From IMG/VR virus record IMGVR_UViG_3300005613_000312, positions 1 to 29,472 of that record: DNA of 29,472 nt. One strand, 5' to 3'. This DNA is from a virus. The notes beneath the pieces are model-generated. The model was not told the DNA's origin. It searched no databases and worked only from the letters and a program-made list of their open reading frames with translations. A program made the translations under genes and the position numbers. Of the stretch, positions 1-8,055 are shown one piece after another (position 1 is the first letter of the stretch; every line of letters starts with the position of its first letter).

Positions 1-247
1 ATTCAACTTTCTCTGCACCACATAAATCTAAACCTTCAATTAAACTTACAAGTTTTCCATCTTTATCAACAGAATATCCAGTATCAGCAATAATTGCAGT
101 TGCTTTTATATAATTCTCAAGAATACTTTCATAATAATGTAAATTCACAAAACCACGATTTACATCACAAGACTTACCACCTTCATTTGAATAAATGGTA
201 AACTTTGATACATTATATTCTCTTGCTACTTGATTATTGAGACTCAT
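1..247 (-). CDS. Tail/baseplate-hub structural protein, N-terminal fragment cut by the left edge
   Basis: An open frame starts at the ATG at 247 and runs off the left edge with no stop, giving about 82 residues (MSLNNQVAREYN...). The TAA of the upstream 1021-residue gene and this ATG share one base (TAATG), so translation is probably coupled. The N-terminus (YSNEGG, a YYESIL segment, then an AIIADTGY strand) resembles structural proteins that follow the large tail proteins in cyanophage hub operons, with a fold perhaps like gp27/gp44 hub proteins. That assignment is from memory of the family and from position. No catalytic motif is visible in the part present. Confidence 0.7.
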   Translation of the reverse strand, partial: MSLNNQVAREYNVSKFTIYSNEGGKSCDVNRGFVNLHYYESILENYIKATAIIADTGYSVDKDGKLVSLIEGLDLCGAEKVE

Positions 248-3200
248 TATCCAATAGTTAAAGATGATTGAATTTGATTGAATGACGAAAAACTCGTATT
301 ATTATTTACTATACTTCCTCCAGCCGGAATTGTAACTTGCTTTTCTATAATTCTTGTTTGGCTAATAAATGTAACTCCACCGGCAAACTCATAATCTCCC
401 TGTTGGTCTAATCCGAATGCGATTTTTGAAATTTGTTTTGGTGCCAATGATGCCTGGGGAGTTCCACCTAAAGTTGGTTTCAGTGTTGGTCCTGGTGCAT
501 TTCTTTGATCTTTAATTGCGTCAATTAACCATTTATTTTTTCCTCCACTAAAATCAATATCGTTTCCTTGTTGATCTTTAAGTGTGTTATTTTTTTCGTC
601 AACATAGTACTTTTTGCCATTGACCAAATAAAGTTTTCCTCTTGGTGTTGGTTTTTTTTGTAATGTAATTTGATCTTTTCCAAGAATATTTCCTGCTTCG
701 TCCATAGGTTTGGAAGCAATCTTCGCTTTTACATTTCCACCATACCTAAAATAACTATCTTTGACTGCAGCAGCATTTCCATATCCCTCATAAGTCATTG
801 CACCTCCATTAGGATAATACTCAAAATGTAAGTGAGATCCTTTAGATGCTCCAGTATTTCCCTGACGACCAATCATTTGTCCTGCTTTTATTGATTGTCC
901 AGTTCTTACATTAGTAGATTTTAGGTGTCCAAATCTAGTTTCTGCACCATTGGAATATCTAAGTATAACACTATATCCATATCCATCTCCTTTATCTCCT
1001 GACCATACAACTTTTGCGTCTTGTGCAGAAGAAATAGGAGAACCATCACCACCATCTAAATCTATTCCTTTGTGCATTTTCCCCCATCTCCACCCTTGTC
1101 CCGATGTTGTCGGTATTTGTGATGGAAGAATTCCACCAGTGACCATTGCTTCTGGACCTTTGGTTTTACTGGGCAAGTATCTATTAGATTGTCTTTGTAC
1201 TTCTGCAGGCTGTGCCTGAGATCCCCCAGGCAAAGAAGGCCAAGTATTTTTTAATAAGTTATCTGCTTTTCTAAAATCGCCAGATATGATAGCATCAAAA
1301 GCTTTTGGATTATATTTCTTAATCCATGCCATTGTTGCTTTAGATGCTGTTGTGAAATCCGCATCACGAGGACTCAACCCACCAGAAGCTTGTATTGCTT
1401 CTTGAGTAAATGCAGGAAATGCTTGATAATAACCCATTCCTGGGGATCCTTCAGCATTTGGTATATTTCTAATTCTAGTTTCTAGATATGCAAGTCTAGT
1501 TAAATATCCTGCCATATTTTCTGGAATTCCAGCCTGCAGTAATTCGGGAGATACTTGTCCGCCACCATCATATCCATCAGGTGTTCTACCATCAAAAGAA
1601 CCACCATCAGGAGCAGAATAATCTTTTTTTGTAAACTGTTGGCGGATAGATTGAAGTGTCCTATTTACCTGACTATTCACCATTGTTTCTAGTGTCTTGC
1701 CGATACTCTCGCCAATTTTGACTCCTATGTTTTCATTGGTTGATAATGTCCTCGGCACAACTCCACCATTGGCAAGACCAACAATTTGATTTTGGACACT
1801 AGCGATTGTTCCACTTGTTTCTGCATCTATTGCATTTTGAATTAGATGACCAAATCCAGTTCCAATTTTTTTAAATGTTCTTGGATCTGGTCTTTGGCCC
1901 ATAGTAGAATCAAGGGAAGCCCCCATAATGCTACCAATCAATGGAACTTTTTCTTTATAGTTTTTAGATGCAGTTTCTAATACACCAAGAGGATTTTTTT
2001 GTCTTGGGTCTGTTGGCGACGGGAATAATTTTTTAATTTCTTCTCTTCCGCCAATATCTTTACCTGGGATTGTTCTTTGTGGTTGTATTCTTGGTGGTTT
2101 TGTTCTAGTTTTTTTAATTGTTCTACTAATTGGAGAAGAGGCGCTCTTTTTACCTCTTGTAACTTGACCTCCTTGTGCCTTTCCTTTAAGTTTATCGCCG
2201 CCAACTAAAGAATCATAAAGTGCTCCACCAACAATATCACCCAAAATCCCACCAAGAATTGTACCAGCAAAAGGCACAGGAACAAATGTTCCTAGAGCAG
2301 AACCAATTGTAGCACCAACTGCTTTAGCTGCTGCTCTCCCTGGCTTTTCTTTGAATATTACTGTGCTAATAATAAAATCAATCAGACCTCCAATAATTGG
2401 AACTTTACCGAGTGCTTTTCCGGCTAATCTTCCGCCAAATCTTCCGGCTGTTTTTCCAGTTAGTCCTTTATAACTCCTTTTGCCAAATTTTTTAATGTAT
2501 GCTTTTTCGCCATGTTGACTTAAGTATCTTGCCTGTGTTCTTTTGCTGACTTTTTGTCCAGTTTGTCTATCTACTCCTAGTCTTTCTTTTTTTCTGCCAC
2601 CGCCAACACTAAAATCTGCACTACCAGAAGCAGCCATTCCAGCAATAAGAGCTAGGTTAGCAAACTTATTAAATTGAGTATCAAATTCTTTCAGTCGTTT
2701 TTCTGTATCATCTCCACTGATGCCAGCAATAATATTTTTGACTTGATCATATGCTTTATAACCAAATCCAACAAAATCTACAACTCCATTAAGAATATTT
2801 CCAGTAATAGTTTCAAAATTTTTAAATGCTGGACCTAATAATTTAAGAAAATTTAGTACCTTTGGAATATGTTTTCCGAATTTGGTAAAAGCAGCACCAA
2901 GTAGAGTGTAAAAAAGAAACTGCTTTATTCGATCTAGAAATCCCATCTTCGGGAATTCAGTTGGTTTGAAATCTGGAATTAATTTATTTTTCTTTTCCTC
3001 TGAACGAAGTTCTTTCTCTTCAAATTTTTTTCTTTCGTTTTCTTTTCTTTTTCTTTCTTCTGATTTTTTTAATAATGAACTATTGCCTTTAATTATTTTT
3101 AAAATAGAAAGAGTATTCTTTCTAATTTCTATGACTTCAAATAATAAAGTTTTTGGTTGGTTCTTATTTCCCTCTGGTTTGACATCAGATGGATTGAGAC

Positions 3201-3312
3201 TACTCGATGAAATATTACCAATCCCAGATGCAATAGAAACTCTCTGAGATGAGAGACCTTCATTTTCCGTTTTATTCTGTGGTATGAACTTATTTGAATT
3301 TATTTTTGCCAT
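247..3312 (-). CDS. Large tail protein with lysozyme-like domain and M23 endopeptidase domain
   Basis: This 1021-residue virion protein is probably a baseplate hub or tape-measure-type component that digests the cell wall at injection. Residues 55-110 are a charged coiled coil. Residues 127-375 hold hydrophobic, glycine/alanine-rich segments. Residues 590-700 look lysozyme-like (Glu611, GMGYYQ near 625, WPSLPGG near 691). Residues 735-835 are an M23 (LytM-like) metallopeptidase, with zinc ligands visible as His747 and Asp751 in HKGIDLDG and His827/His829 in HLHFE. The segment at 127-147 (FYTLLGAAFTKFGK) matches one at 311-331 of the 836-residue neighbour, so the two are paralogous over their N-terminal halves. 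The start lies one base after the neighbour's stop (TAAGATG). The hydrolase domains are clear; the exact structural role is inferred from the operon. Confidence 0.8.
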   Translation of the reverse strand: MAKINSNKFIPQNKTENEGLSSQRVSIASGIGNISSSSLNPSDVKPEGNKNQPKTLLFEVIEIRKNTLSILKIIKGNSSLLKKSEERKRKENERKKFEEKELRSEEKKNKLIPDFKPTEFPKMGFLDRIKQFLFYTLLGAAFTKFGKHIPKVLNFLKLLGPAFKNFETITGNILNGVVDFVGFGYKAYDQVKNIIAGISGDDTEKRLKEFDTQFNKFANLALIAGMAASGSADFSVGGGRKKERLGVDRQTGQKVSKRTQARYLSQHGEKAYIKKFGKRSYKGLTGKTAGRFGGRLAGKALGKVPIIGGLIDFIISTVIFKEKPGRAAAKAVGATIGSALGTFVPVPFAGTILGGILGDIVGGALYDSLVGGDKLKGKAQGGQVTRGKKSASSPISRTIKKTRTKPPRIQPQRTIPGKDIGGREEIKKLFPSPTDPRQKNPLGVLETASKNYKEKVPLIGSIMGASLDSTMGQRPDPRTFKKIGTGFGHLIQNAIDAETSGTIASVQNQIVGLANGGVVPRTLSTNENIGVKIGESIGKTLETMVNSQVNRTLQSIRQQFTKKDYSAPDGGSFDGRTPDGYDGGGQVSPELLQAGIPENMAGYLTRLAYLETRIRNIPNAEGSPGMGYYQAFPAFTQEAIQASGGLSPRDADFTTASKATMAWIKKYNPKAFDAIISGDFRKADNLLKNTWPSLPGGSQAQPAEVQRQSNRYLPSKTKGPEAMVTGGILPSQIPTTSGQGWRWGKMHKGIDLDGGDGSPISSAQDAKVVWSGDKGDGYGYSVILRYSNGAETRFGHLKSTNVRTGQSIKAGQMIGRQGNTGASKGSHLHFEYYPNGGAMTYEGYGNAAAVKDSYFRYGGNVKAKIASKPMDEAGNILGKDQITLQKKPTPRGKLYLVNGKKYYVDEKNNTLKDQQGNDIDFSGGKNKWLIDAIKDQRNAPGPTLKPTLGGTPQASLAPKQISKIAFGLDQQGDYEFAGGVTFISQTRIIEKQVTIPAGGSIVNNNTSFSSFNQIQSSLTIG

Positions 3313-3313
3313 C

Positions 3314-5824
3314 TTATGCTAGACCATAGATTGCAGCATTGATTGATGCCTGGGTAGAATCTGGTGGCATAAACTGAGGAACTTTTGTTCCACCAGAACT
3401 GGCAATTTGAGAATTTTCTTGTTGTACAATTGGCGGCAATTCTATAAACGACATTTTTGAATTTGAAACTGGGGGTCCAGGCAAATTCATTTTTGCTTGG
3501 GGACCGAGCTTTAAAGTTTCATTATAAGTTTTTTGTAATAATTCAGGAGCTTTAACTGGTTGATTATAATAACTCTTACCTTCAAGATTTGGTAATGATG
3601 CCCACTCCCCAGCAACAGTATTCAATATTCCTCTACTTAATCCTTGAGATTTAAGTTGCGGTAAAGAAATCCCCCTTCGTTTTGCCAATGCCCAGGCAGC
3701 ACGATCTTGATTTTCTGGTGTCATTTTATCGGAAGGTTTCAATACATTCATAATCATCAATTGTTTTAATGTATTAGGCATAAATTGATATGCCCCAGAT
3801 GCCCTCGACTCTCCACCACCCCATGGTGCTCTACCACCACCAAATCTTTTTGGTAGCATATCAGTCATTTGCGTATTAATTAATTCCTTGACTGTCATCT
3901 GGCGAATTGGAACTTCGGCTCCACCGTAGATCGTATCATAAGAATTTTTGGATTTTATAGTTCCTTCCGCAACTTTAAGTGCCCTGAGGAATGCTTGAAC
4001 TTCTCTAGATTTGTGCTCATATTTTGGTGCTGGGCCATGCCATGATGGACCAAATGATTTTTTTGGTTCTGGTGATTTGGAACCAAATAAATTTTTAATT
4101 CCTCTCATCATTCCACCAATCATTCCTCCGCCTTGTGCCACTTGAATTTTATTGACCATCCCACCGCCTTGTGCCATCTGTATATTATTAATGAACTTTG
4201 GAATATTAGTTCCTCCGCCCATCTTATTCATCGCCAGAAGCCTCTCTGCGCCCCAATAATCCACTGCTTTCTTGCTGAAGACAACTTCACCTGGCTGAAG
4301 CACTGTTGCCTGTGTATCTGGTCCTACTCCTGCTACAGTAATTCCAGTGCCTTCATCGACATATCCACCTTCAAATGGTTGAAGTGAAGTTTGCTGTCCA
4401 CCACTAGCAAATGCTCTAGCAAGTGGAATCAATCCACCACCTTTAAATGCCGGAATTCCACCCGAAGAGCCGAGATCAAGTATACCTTTTTGGAAGCTTG
4501 GTGTTTTTCCATAATTTGGATCTGCACTTTGCAATTCTTGATCTTGTTTCTGTTTTCTAGATTGCATATACATTCCAATACCAGCTGCAGCACCAGCGGC
4601 ACCAATTGCTATTGATGCTTTGGGATACTTTGCAATCAATTTCAATAATTTAGGAATGGCAAACTTAGATAATCTTAATGTAAGTTTTGCAACAGTTCCA
4701 ATAAATGCACGAACAAACTGACCAAATGGTGTGGTGAATAGAACGATAGCACCCAACAGTGCTGGCCACCAATCCTTCAAAAACTGCTTGAGTGTTTTTA
4801 CTCGTTCTTTATTCTTTGGATTATTGAGCCATTTTACAAAATTTGTGAATGCCTTACCAAGTAGAGTGAATACAATGAAATTAATAATTTTATCGAGAAT
4901 TCCTTGGACAGGAGCAAGTAATTTAGATGCAAAGGTAGTTACTTTTTCAATTCCTTTTTCTAAGGATTCCTCTCGTTTTTGTCTTCTTAAAACTTCTGCT
5001 CGTTTTCTTTCTTTATCTTCTTGTTTTTTATATAATTTATTTCTTTCTGTTAATATTTCAAGTATTTTTGATGTGACTCTATTAATAGAGACTACATGCT
5101 TCAGTAATCCATCAAATGTTTGCTGTTCTGGTTTTGGCTGTTCTGTTGCAAGACTTTCTGGTTTTACTCTTGCTTTTGGTGTTGATGTAACTGCTCTGAC
5201 ATTTGTTGCATTAATTTTCCCGGACTTTTTGAGCTTGAATTTTCCTACTTTATCTTTTACTCTTTTGAGTTCATTCTGTAGAATTTTGGTGTGTTTCTTT
5301 GATATTTTTTTGCCAGTTTGCCAAGATCCTTCCAATAATCTTTGGGAAATTAAATCACTGTAATCTTCATAATCAACTTCTGATGTATCTTCCATTCCTA
5401 GAAGTTCTAATAGCTCAGAATCAATCTCTTCTTCTACTAAATCATCTCTACGAGTTCCTTCATATATGGGAGCTGGAGCAGTTGGTTCTTCAGCTATATT
5501 TTTAATTAGATCTTCTAATGTAGGAATCTCAGGTTCGTTTTTTAAATATTGCTCAACTAACCATTCTTGATATTTTTTGTTGTCTTCCTCGAAATTTTTT
5601 GTCTTCTCTTCTTCAAAAAGTGGAAACCCACGGACATCTTTTTTTATATTTCTTATAATTGTATCTGCTTCTTTGTCATTTAGTTTGACCGCAGAATAAT
5701 AAGATCTACCGTCAGGCTGCTTTTTGCCAGTAAGTTTCGCCTTGAGTGTAGCCCAAGTTTTTTCGCCAACTTGATTGAACGAAAACCACTTTACTGGTAT
5801 TCCTGACGGTATGTCAACTTGCAT
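3314..5824 (-). CDS. Large tail protein, probable tape measure, with lambda-endolysin-like domain
   Basis: This 836-residue protein lies directly after gp26 and gp51, where tail phages keep the tape measure after its chaperones. Residues 1-200 are charged, 240-300 form a coiled coil, and 300-415 hold hydrophobic helices. Residues 485-515 resemble a tape-measure linker (VAGVGPDTQATVLQPGEVV). There is a duplicated IQxAQGGGM repeat near 548-568. Residues 605-770 resemble the lambda R endolysin (GH104 lytic transglycosylase): Glu620 in VAEGT, ASGAYQFMPNT at 675-685, QDRAA at 706 and WASLPN at 741. At about 1.5 angstrom per residue it could span roughly 125 nm, a plausible cyanophage tail length. 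It overlaps gp51 by 11 bases. T4 gp29 would be the functional counterpart, but I see no clear sequence match. Confidence 0.75.
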   Translation of the reverse strand: MQVDIPSGIPVKWFSFNQVGEKTWATLKAKLTGKKQPDGRSYYSAVKLNDKEADTIIRNIKKDVRGFPLFEEEKTKNFEEDNKKYQEWLVEQYLKNEPEIPTLEDLIKNIAEEPTAPAPIYEGTRRDDLVEEEIDSELLELLGMEDTSEVDYEDYSDLISQRLLEGSWQTGKKISKKHTKILQNELKRVKDKVGKFKLKKSGKINATNVRAVTSTPKARVKPESLATEQPKPEQQTFDGLLKHVVSINRVTSKILEILTERNKLYKKQEDKERKRAEVLRRQKREESLEKGIEKVTTFASKLLAPVQGILDKIINFIVFTLLGKAFTNFVKWLNNPKNKERVKTLKQFLKDWWPALLGAIVLFTTPFGQFVRAFIGTVAKLTLRLSKFAIPKLLKLIAKYPKASIAIGAAGAAAGIGMYMQSRKQKQDQELQSADPNYGKTPSFQKGILDLGSSGGIPAFKGGGLIPLARAFASGGQQTSLQPFEGGYVDEGTGITVAGVGPDTQATVLQPGEVVFSKKAVDYWGAERLLAMNKMGGGTNIPKFINNIQMAQGGGMVNKIQVAQGGGMIGGMMRGIKNLFGSKSPEPKKSFGPSWHGPAPKYEHKSREVQAFLRALKVAEGTIKSKNSYDTIYGGAEVPIRQMTVKELINTQMTDMLPKRFGGGRAPWGGGESRASGAYQFMPNTLKQLMIMNVLKPSDKMTPENQDRAAWALAKRRGISLPQLKSQGLSRGILNTVAGEWASLPNLEGKSYYNQPVKAPELLQKTYNETLKLGPQAKMNLPGPPVSNSKMSFIELPPIVQQENSQIASSGGTKVPQFMPPDSTQASINAAIYGLA

Positions 5825-5981
5825 TTTGCTGCTGCTTTAGTTTCTCTTCTTCTAGATGATTCTTCAATAAAGTTACATAAACTTCTCTTTCCCAAGGTAA
5901 CAATGATTCAATCTCAGTTAATGAGTATTTATGGTATTGCATTAAGGAAAAATTAAGTTGATAATAATTTTCCAAATCCAT
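5814..5981 (-). CDS. 51: gp51-like tape-measure chaperone / baseplate hub assembly protein
   Basis: This is a 55-residue protein (MDLENYYQLNFSLMQY...). The segment LTEIESLLPWEREVYVTLL followed by an acidic/basic helix is typical of T4 gp51-like proteins and of the T-part of tail chaperones such as lambda gpGT. It begins 11 bases after the gp26 stop and lies in the -1 frame relative to gp26. A slippery TTTTTTC at 5999-6005 would let ribosomes enter it from gp26 without using its own ATG. No obvious Shine-Dalgarno sequence precedes the ATG. Its end overlaps the start of the 836-residue tail protein by 11 bases, the usual chaperone-tape measure arrangement. Confidence 0.8.
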   Translation of the reverse strand: MDLENYYQLNFSLMQYHKYSLTEIESLLPWEREVYVTLLKNHLEEEKLKQQQNAS

Positions 5982-5992
5982 GTGAGAAAGAC

Positions 5993-6712
5993 TTATGCGA
6001 AAAAAGATGTTAGTCCCTCAATTGTAACCTCACTCTCTACCTTAGTCTTTGGATTTTTGATCTTAATTGTATGGGAAATTTTTGGCATTGTCTCAAAGAA
6101 TTTTTCAATCAGTTTAAATTGAGAAGAGTTCATCTGATCTAAAAATTCTTGAAGTTCTTTTTTTGTTACATCAGAAGTTGCCCAAACTTCATCTTCTGTA
6201 TAAATCTTATCGATGCAAGATCCTATCAATTCAAATGCCTGATCCATATCATCTGTGGCATTTAAATCAAAGTTATTTTTGATAAACTGGTCTAATGATG
6301 GATATCTCATTTCTAGATATATTTTATCATCTAGTTTAATTTTTTTGTCGTGTCCATCAAATTTTTGAACTTCAATCTCATCAATATTGATTTTTACTGG
6401 AACTGTAGTCACTTCGTCGTCTGGGCAGATGACATTGACTTCTATTTCTTCTCCGACAGATTTACCACGAATATTTAAGAATAGATATTCAATGTCAAAA
6501 GTTGGAAGAGTTTCTACTTTGATACCTCTCGTTTCAATGCAATTTTTAAGGACAGTCTTAATTGCTTCTGTTATTTGCTTTGAGTCTTCGCTTTCTAGTG
6601 CTAGAACAAGTAATTTTTCTTCTCGAACTAGAAATGGTCTGTATTTTATTTCTTTTCCGGTTGATGGTAAAGTCAAGAAATAAGTAGGTGCTGAAATCTT
6701 TGGTAATGGCAT
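5993..6712 (-). CDS. 26: gp26-like baseplate hub subunit / tail assembly chaperone
   Basis: This 239-residue protein begins MPLPKISAPTYFLTLPSTGK and contains the conserved YRPFLVREEKLLVLALES segment typical of T4 gp26-family proteins (T4 gp26 is about 208 residues). It acts in assembly of the central hub and tail tube. By position and fold it resembles the G-type tape-measure chaperones. The last codons, TCT TTT TTC GCA TAA, contain a -1 slippery heptamer. A frameshifted product would have 238 residues of gp26, then RISLSH, then all of gp51, about 299 residues. A late-promoter-like AATAAATA lies 29-36 bases upstream of the start. Confidence 0.88.
   Translation of the reverse strand: MPLPKISAPTYFLTLPSTGKEIKYRPFLVREEKLLVLALESEDSKQITEAIKTVLKNCIETRGIKVETLPTFDIEYLFLNIRGKSVGEEIEVNVICPDDEVTTVPVKINIDEIEVQKFDGHDKKIKLDDKIYLEMRYPSLDQFIKNNFDLNATDDMDQAFELIGSCIDKIYTEDEVWATSDVTKKELQEFLDQMNSSQFKLIEKFFETMPKISHTIKIKNPKTKVESEVTIEGLTSFFA
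5999..6005 (-). other. -1 ribosomal frameshift heptamer TTTTTTC at the gp26/gp51 junction
   Basis: In the gp26 frame the sequence reads T TTT TTC, the X XXY YYZ pattern for -1 slippage, two codons before the gp26 stop. After a one-base backward slip the frame continues CGC ATA AGT CTT TCT CAC and enters the gp51 ATG codon in frame with no stop. The arithmetic agrees: gp26 codons begin at positions congruent to 1 mod 3 and gp51 codons at 2 mod 3, which on the minus strand is a -1 shift. Confidence 0.75.
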
Positions 6713-6740
6713 AATGTTCTTATGATCGAGTCATTGTGAT

Positions 6741-6748
6741 TATTTATT
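6741..6748 (-). promoter_or_regulatory. Late-promoter-like octamer AATAAATA before gp26
   Basis: This matches 7 of 8 bases of the T4 late consensus TATAAATA. It lies on the minus strand at the very end of gp54 and about 30 bases before the gp26 start, so transcripts from it would have a short leader. It could be chance in AT-rich DNA. Confidence 0.4.
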
Positions 6749-7568
6749 AGGCAACATTTGGTGGAGCAAACCCTTCAAATCCAGCACCACTAAATCCACC
6801 AATGTTTCCAGGTAATGGCTGTAGGCCAAAATTATTATTTAATGGAGAAAATATATTTCCGGGATCAGATGAAAATTGTCTGAAGTTTTTAGATCTAACA
6901 TAACGACTATAAGTGAAAGATACAGTGCACTTTAATAGTTGAGAATTGTCATATGAAACTGGCATTGACGCGATACTAATTGGATATGCATTAATAAATT
7001 GATAAGTTAATGGTCTATCTTTCCCTGGTTCTTTTTTTTGTGCTGGCTCTGTCGGGTCATAATCTCGTTCAAATTTTGTAATAAAAAGAGCATCTGCATG
7101 ATATTGTTCTGGAAAATTCACCCTGTAATTATAATTTTTATTTAATTGTGGTGGTCTTGTTTGGTCTTGGGCCGACAATAAGTTTTCACCAACAACATAA
7201 GAAATCCAATTTTCGAAAAAATCAATTACAAAATAATTAGCATCGACATAAAAAGTAAAATCTGTCCTATCATCATATGATCTACGATATGCATGTCTTT
7301 CTGTTACACCAGTATAATCATTATTAATCTCATGAGTCATCAATGAAGACCCAGGAAGAGTAGCTTCAGAACAAGAAAGCTGAATTAATTCTTGATTTTC
7401 ACCAATGTATTTTCCACCATTAAATCCAGCAGTTGTTCTCTGTGATAAAAATTCTTCGACTAGGCTCGGAGGCTTAAATTCGCAAATAAAATTAGATGTC
7501 AAAGCAGGTCTTAGTAACTTGCTTTTGATCTCAGACATCTTATAAGGTTTTATTGTTGGGCCTTCCAT
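6747..7568 (-). CDS. 54: gp54-like baseplate tail tube initiator
   Basis: This 273-residue structural protein resembles the tail-tube fold family (T4 gp54 and gp19). The N-terminal TSNFICEFKPPS strand, the SCSEATLPGSSLMTHEINN segment, DRTDFTFYVDANY and the C-terminal SFTYSRYVR are characteristic. In T4, gp54 binds gp48 on the baseplate and starts polymerisation of the gp19 tail tube. gp48 is encoded just across the strand switch. This is the first gene of the leftward hub operon. A minus-strand late-promoter-like octamer lies at 7594-7601, about 26 bases upstream. The choice of gp54 over another tube-like protein is from family memory. Confidence 0.75.
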   Translation of the reverse strand: MEGPTIKPYKMSEIKSKLLRPALTSNFICEFKPPSLVEEFLSQRTTAGFNGGKYIGENQELIQLSCSEATLPGSSLMTHEINNDYTGVTERHAYRRSYDDRTDFTFYVDANYFVIDFFENWISYVVGENLLSAQDQTRPPQLNKNYNYRVNFPEQYHADALFITKFERDYDPTEPAQKKEPGKDRPLTYQFINAYPISIASMPVSYDNSQLLKCTVSFTYSRYVRSKNFRQFSSDPGNIFSPLNNNFGLQPLPGNIGGFSGAGFEGFAPPNVA

Positions 7569-7569
7569 T

Positions 7570-7577
7570 TATAAATA
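7570..7577 (+). promoter_or_regulatory. Exact T4-type late promoter TATAAATA driving gp4
   Basis: An exact TATAAATA lies on the plus strand 29 bases before the gp4 ATG. T4 late promoters consist of this octamer recognised by gp55 with gp33 as co-activator. gp33 is encoded at 13923-14192. Confidence 0.7.
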
Positions 7578-7593
7578 GCTTTACTGCGTATAG

Positions 7594-7601
7594 TATTTAG
7601 T
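7594..7601 (-). promoter_or_regulatory. Late-promoter-like octamer ACTAAATA driving gp54
   Basis: The minus-strand ACTAAATA matches the TAAATA core shared by the other candidate late promoters here. It faces the plus-strand promoter at 7570, so the two predicted start sites (about 7583 and 7588) nearly coincide. It is the only plausible promoter for the leftward tail operon in this 38-base gap. Confidence 0.5.
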
Positions 7602-7606
7602 AGTGC

Positions 7607-8053
7607 ATGGGGAATAAAAATTTTATTCAAGGATTTTTTCGCCCACAGAATCCCCAAAAATACATTGGGAATCCGGAGAATATCGTTTACAGAAGTTCCT
7701 GGGAACTAAGATTTATGCATTGGTGCGATCTGAATGAGAGTGTTGTTTCTTATGGGTCAGAAGAATTTTTTATTCCATATCGCTCTCCAATTGATAATCA
7801 CATAAGAAGATATTTTCCCGACTTTATTATAAAAATCAAAGAACAATCTGGAGAATTTAAAACTTATGTGGTCGAAGTAAAGCCAAAGAAACAAACGATT
7901 CCACCAAAACAACCAAAGAGAAAAACTAAAAACTGGTTGTATGAAATGAAAACATATAGCGTCAATCAGGCAAAGTGGGAAGCAGCAGAAGAATGGTGTA
8001 AAGATAGAGGTATGGAATTCAAGGTAATCACGGAAAAAGAACTTGGGTTATAA
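7607..8053 (+). CDS. 4: gp4 head completion protein (PD-(D/E)XK nuclease fold)
   Basis: This 148-residue protein aligns along its whole length with T4 gp4 (gp50/65, 150 residues): KYIGNPENIVYRSSWE, then GSEEFFIPY, RRYFPDFII, VEVKPKKQTIPP and YSVNQAKWEAAEEW. gp4 acts with gp2 in completing the packaged head before tail joining. The pattern Glu33 in SSWE, Asp72 in PDF and Glu90-x-Lys92 in VEVKP is that of a TnsA-like restriction-endonuclease fold, so a nuclease activity is possible. It is the first gene of the rightward operon, 29 bases after an exact late promoter. No clear Shine-Dalgarno precedes the ATG. Confidence 0.93.
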   Translation: MGNKNFIQGFFRPQNPQKYIGNPENIVYRSSWELRFMHWCDLNESVVSYGSEEFFIPYRSPIDNHIRRYFPDFIIKIKEQSGEFKTYVVEVKPKKQTIPPKQPKRKTKNWLYEMKTYSVNQAKWEAAEEWCKDRGMEFKVITEKELGL

Positions 8054-8055
8054 AA

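Noticed and set aside
4110-4190. Direct repeat GCCTTGTGCCA in the 836-residue gene as a possible regulatory repeat
   Set aside because: It is explained by the duplicated IQxAQGGGM peptide in the protein.
4731-5363. Long plus-strand frame (210 residues) opposite the tail protein gene
   Set aside because: It is antisense to a clearly coding gene, has shadow-type composition rich in Ser/Phe/Leu, and has no ribosome site.
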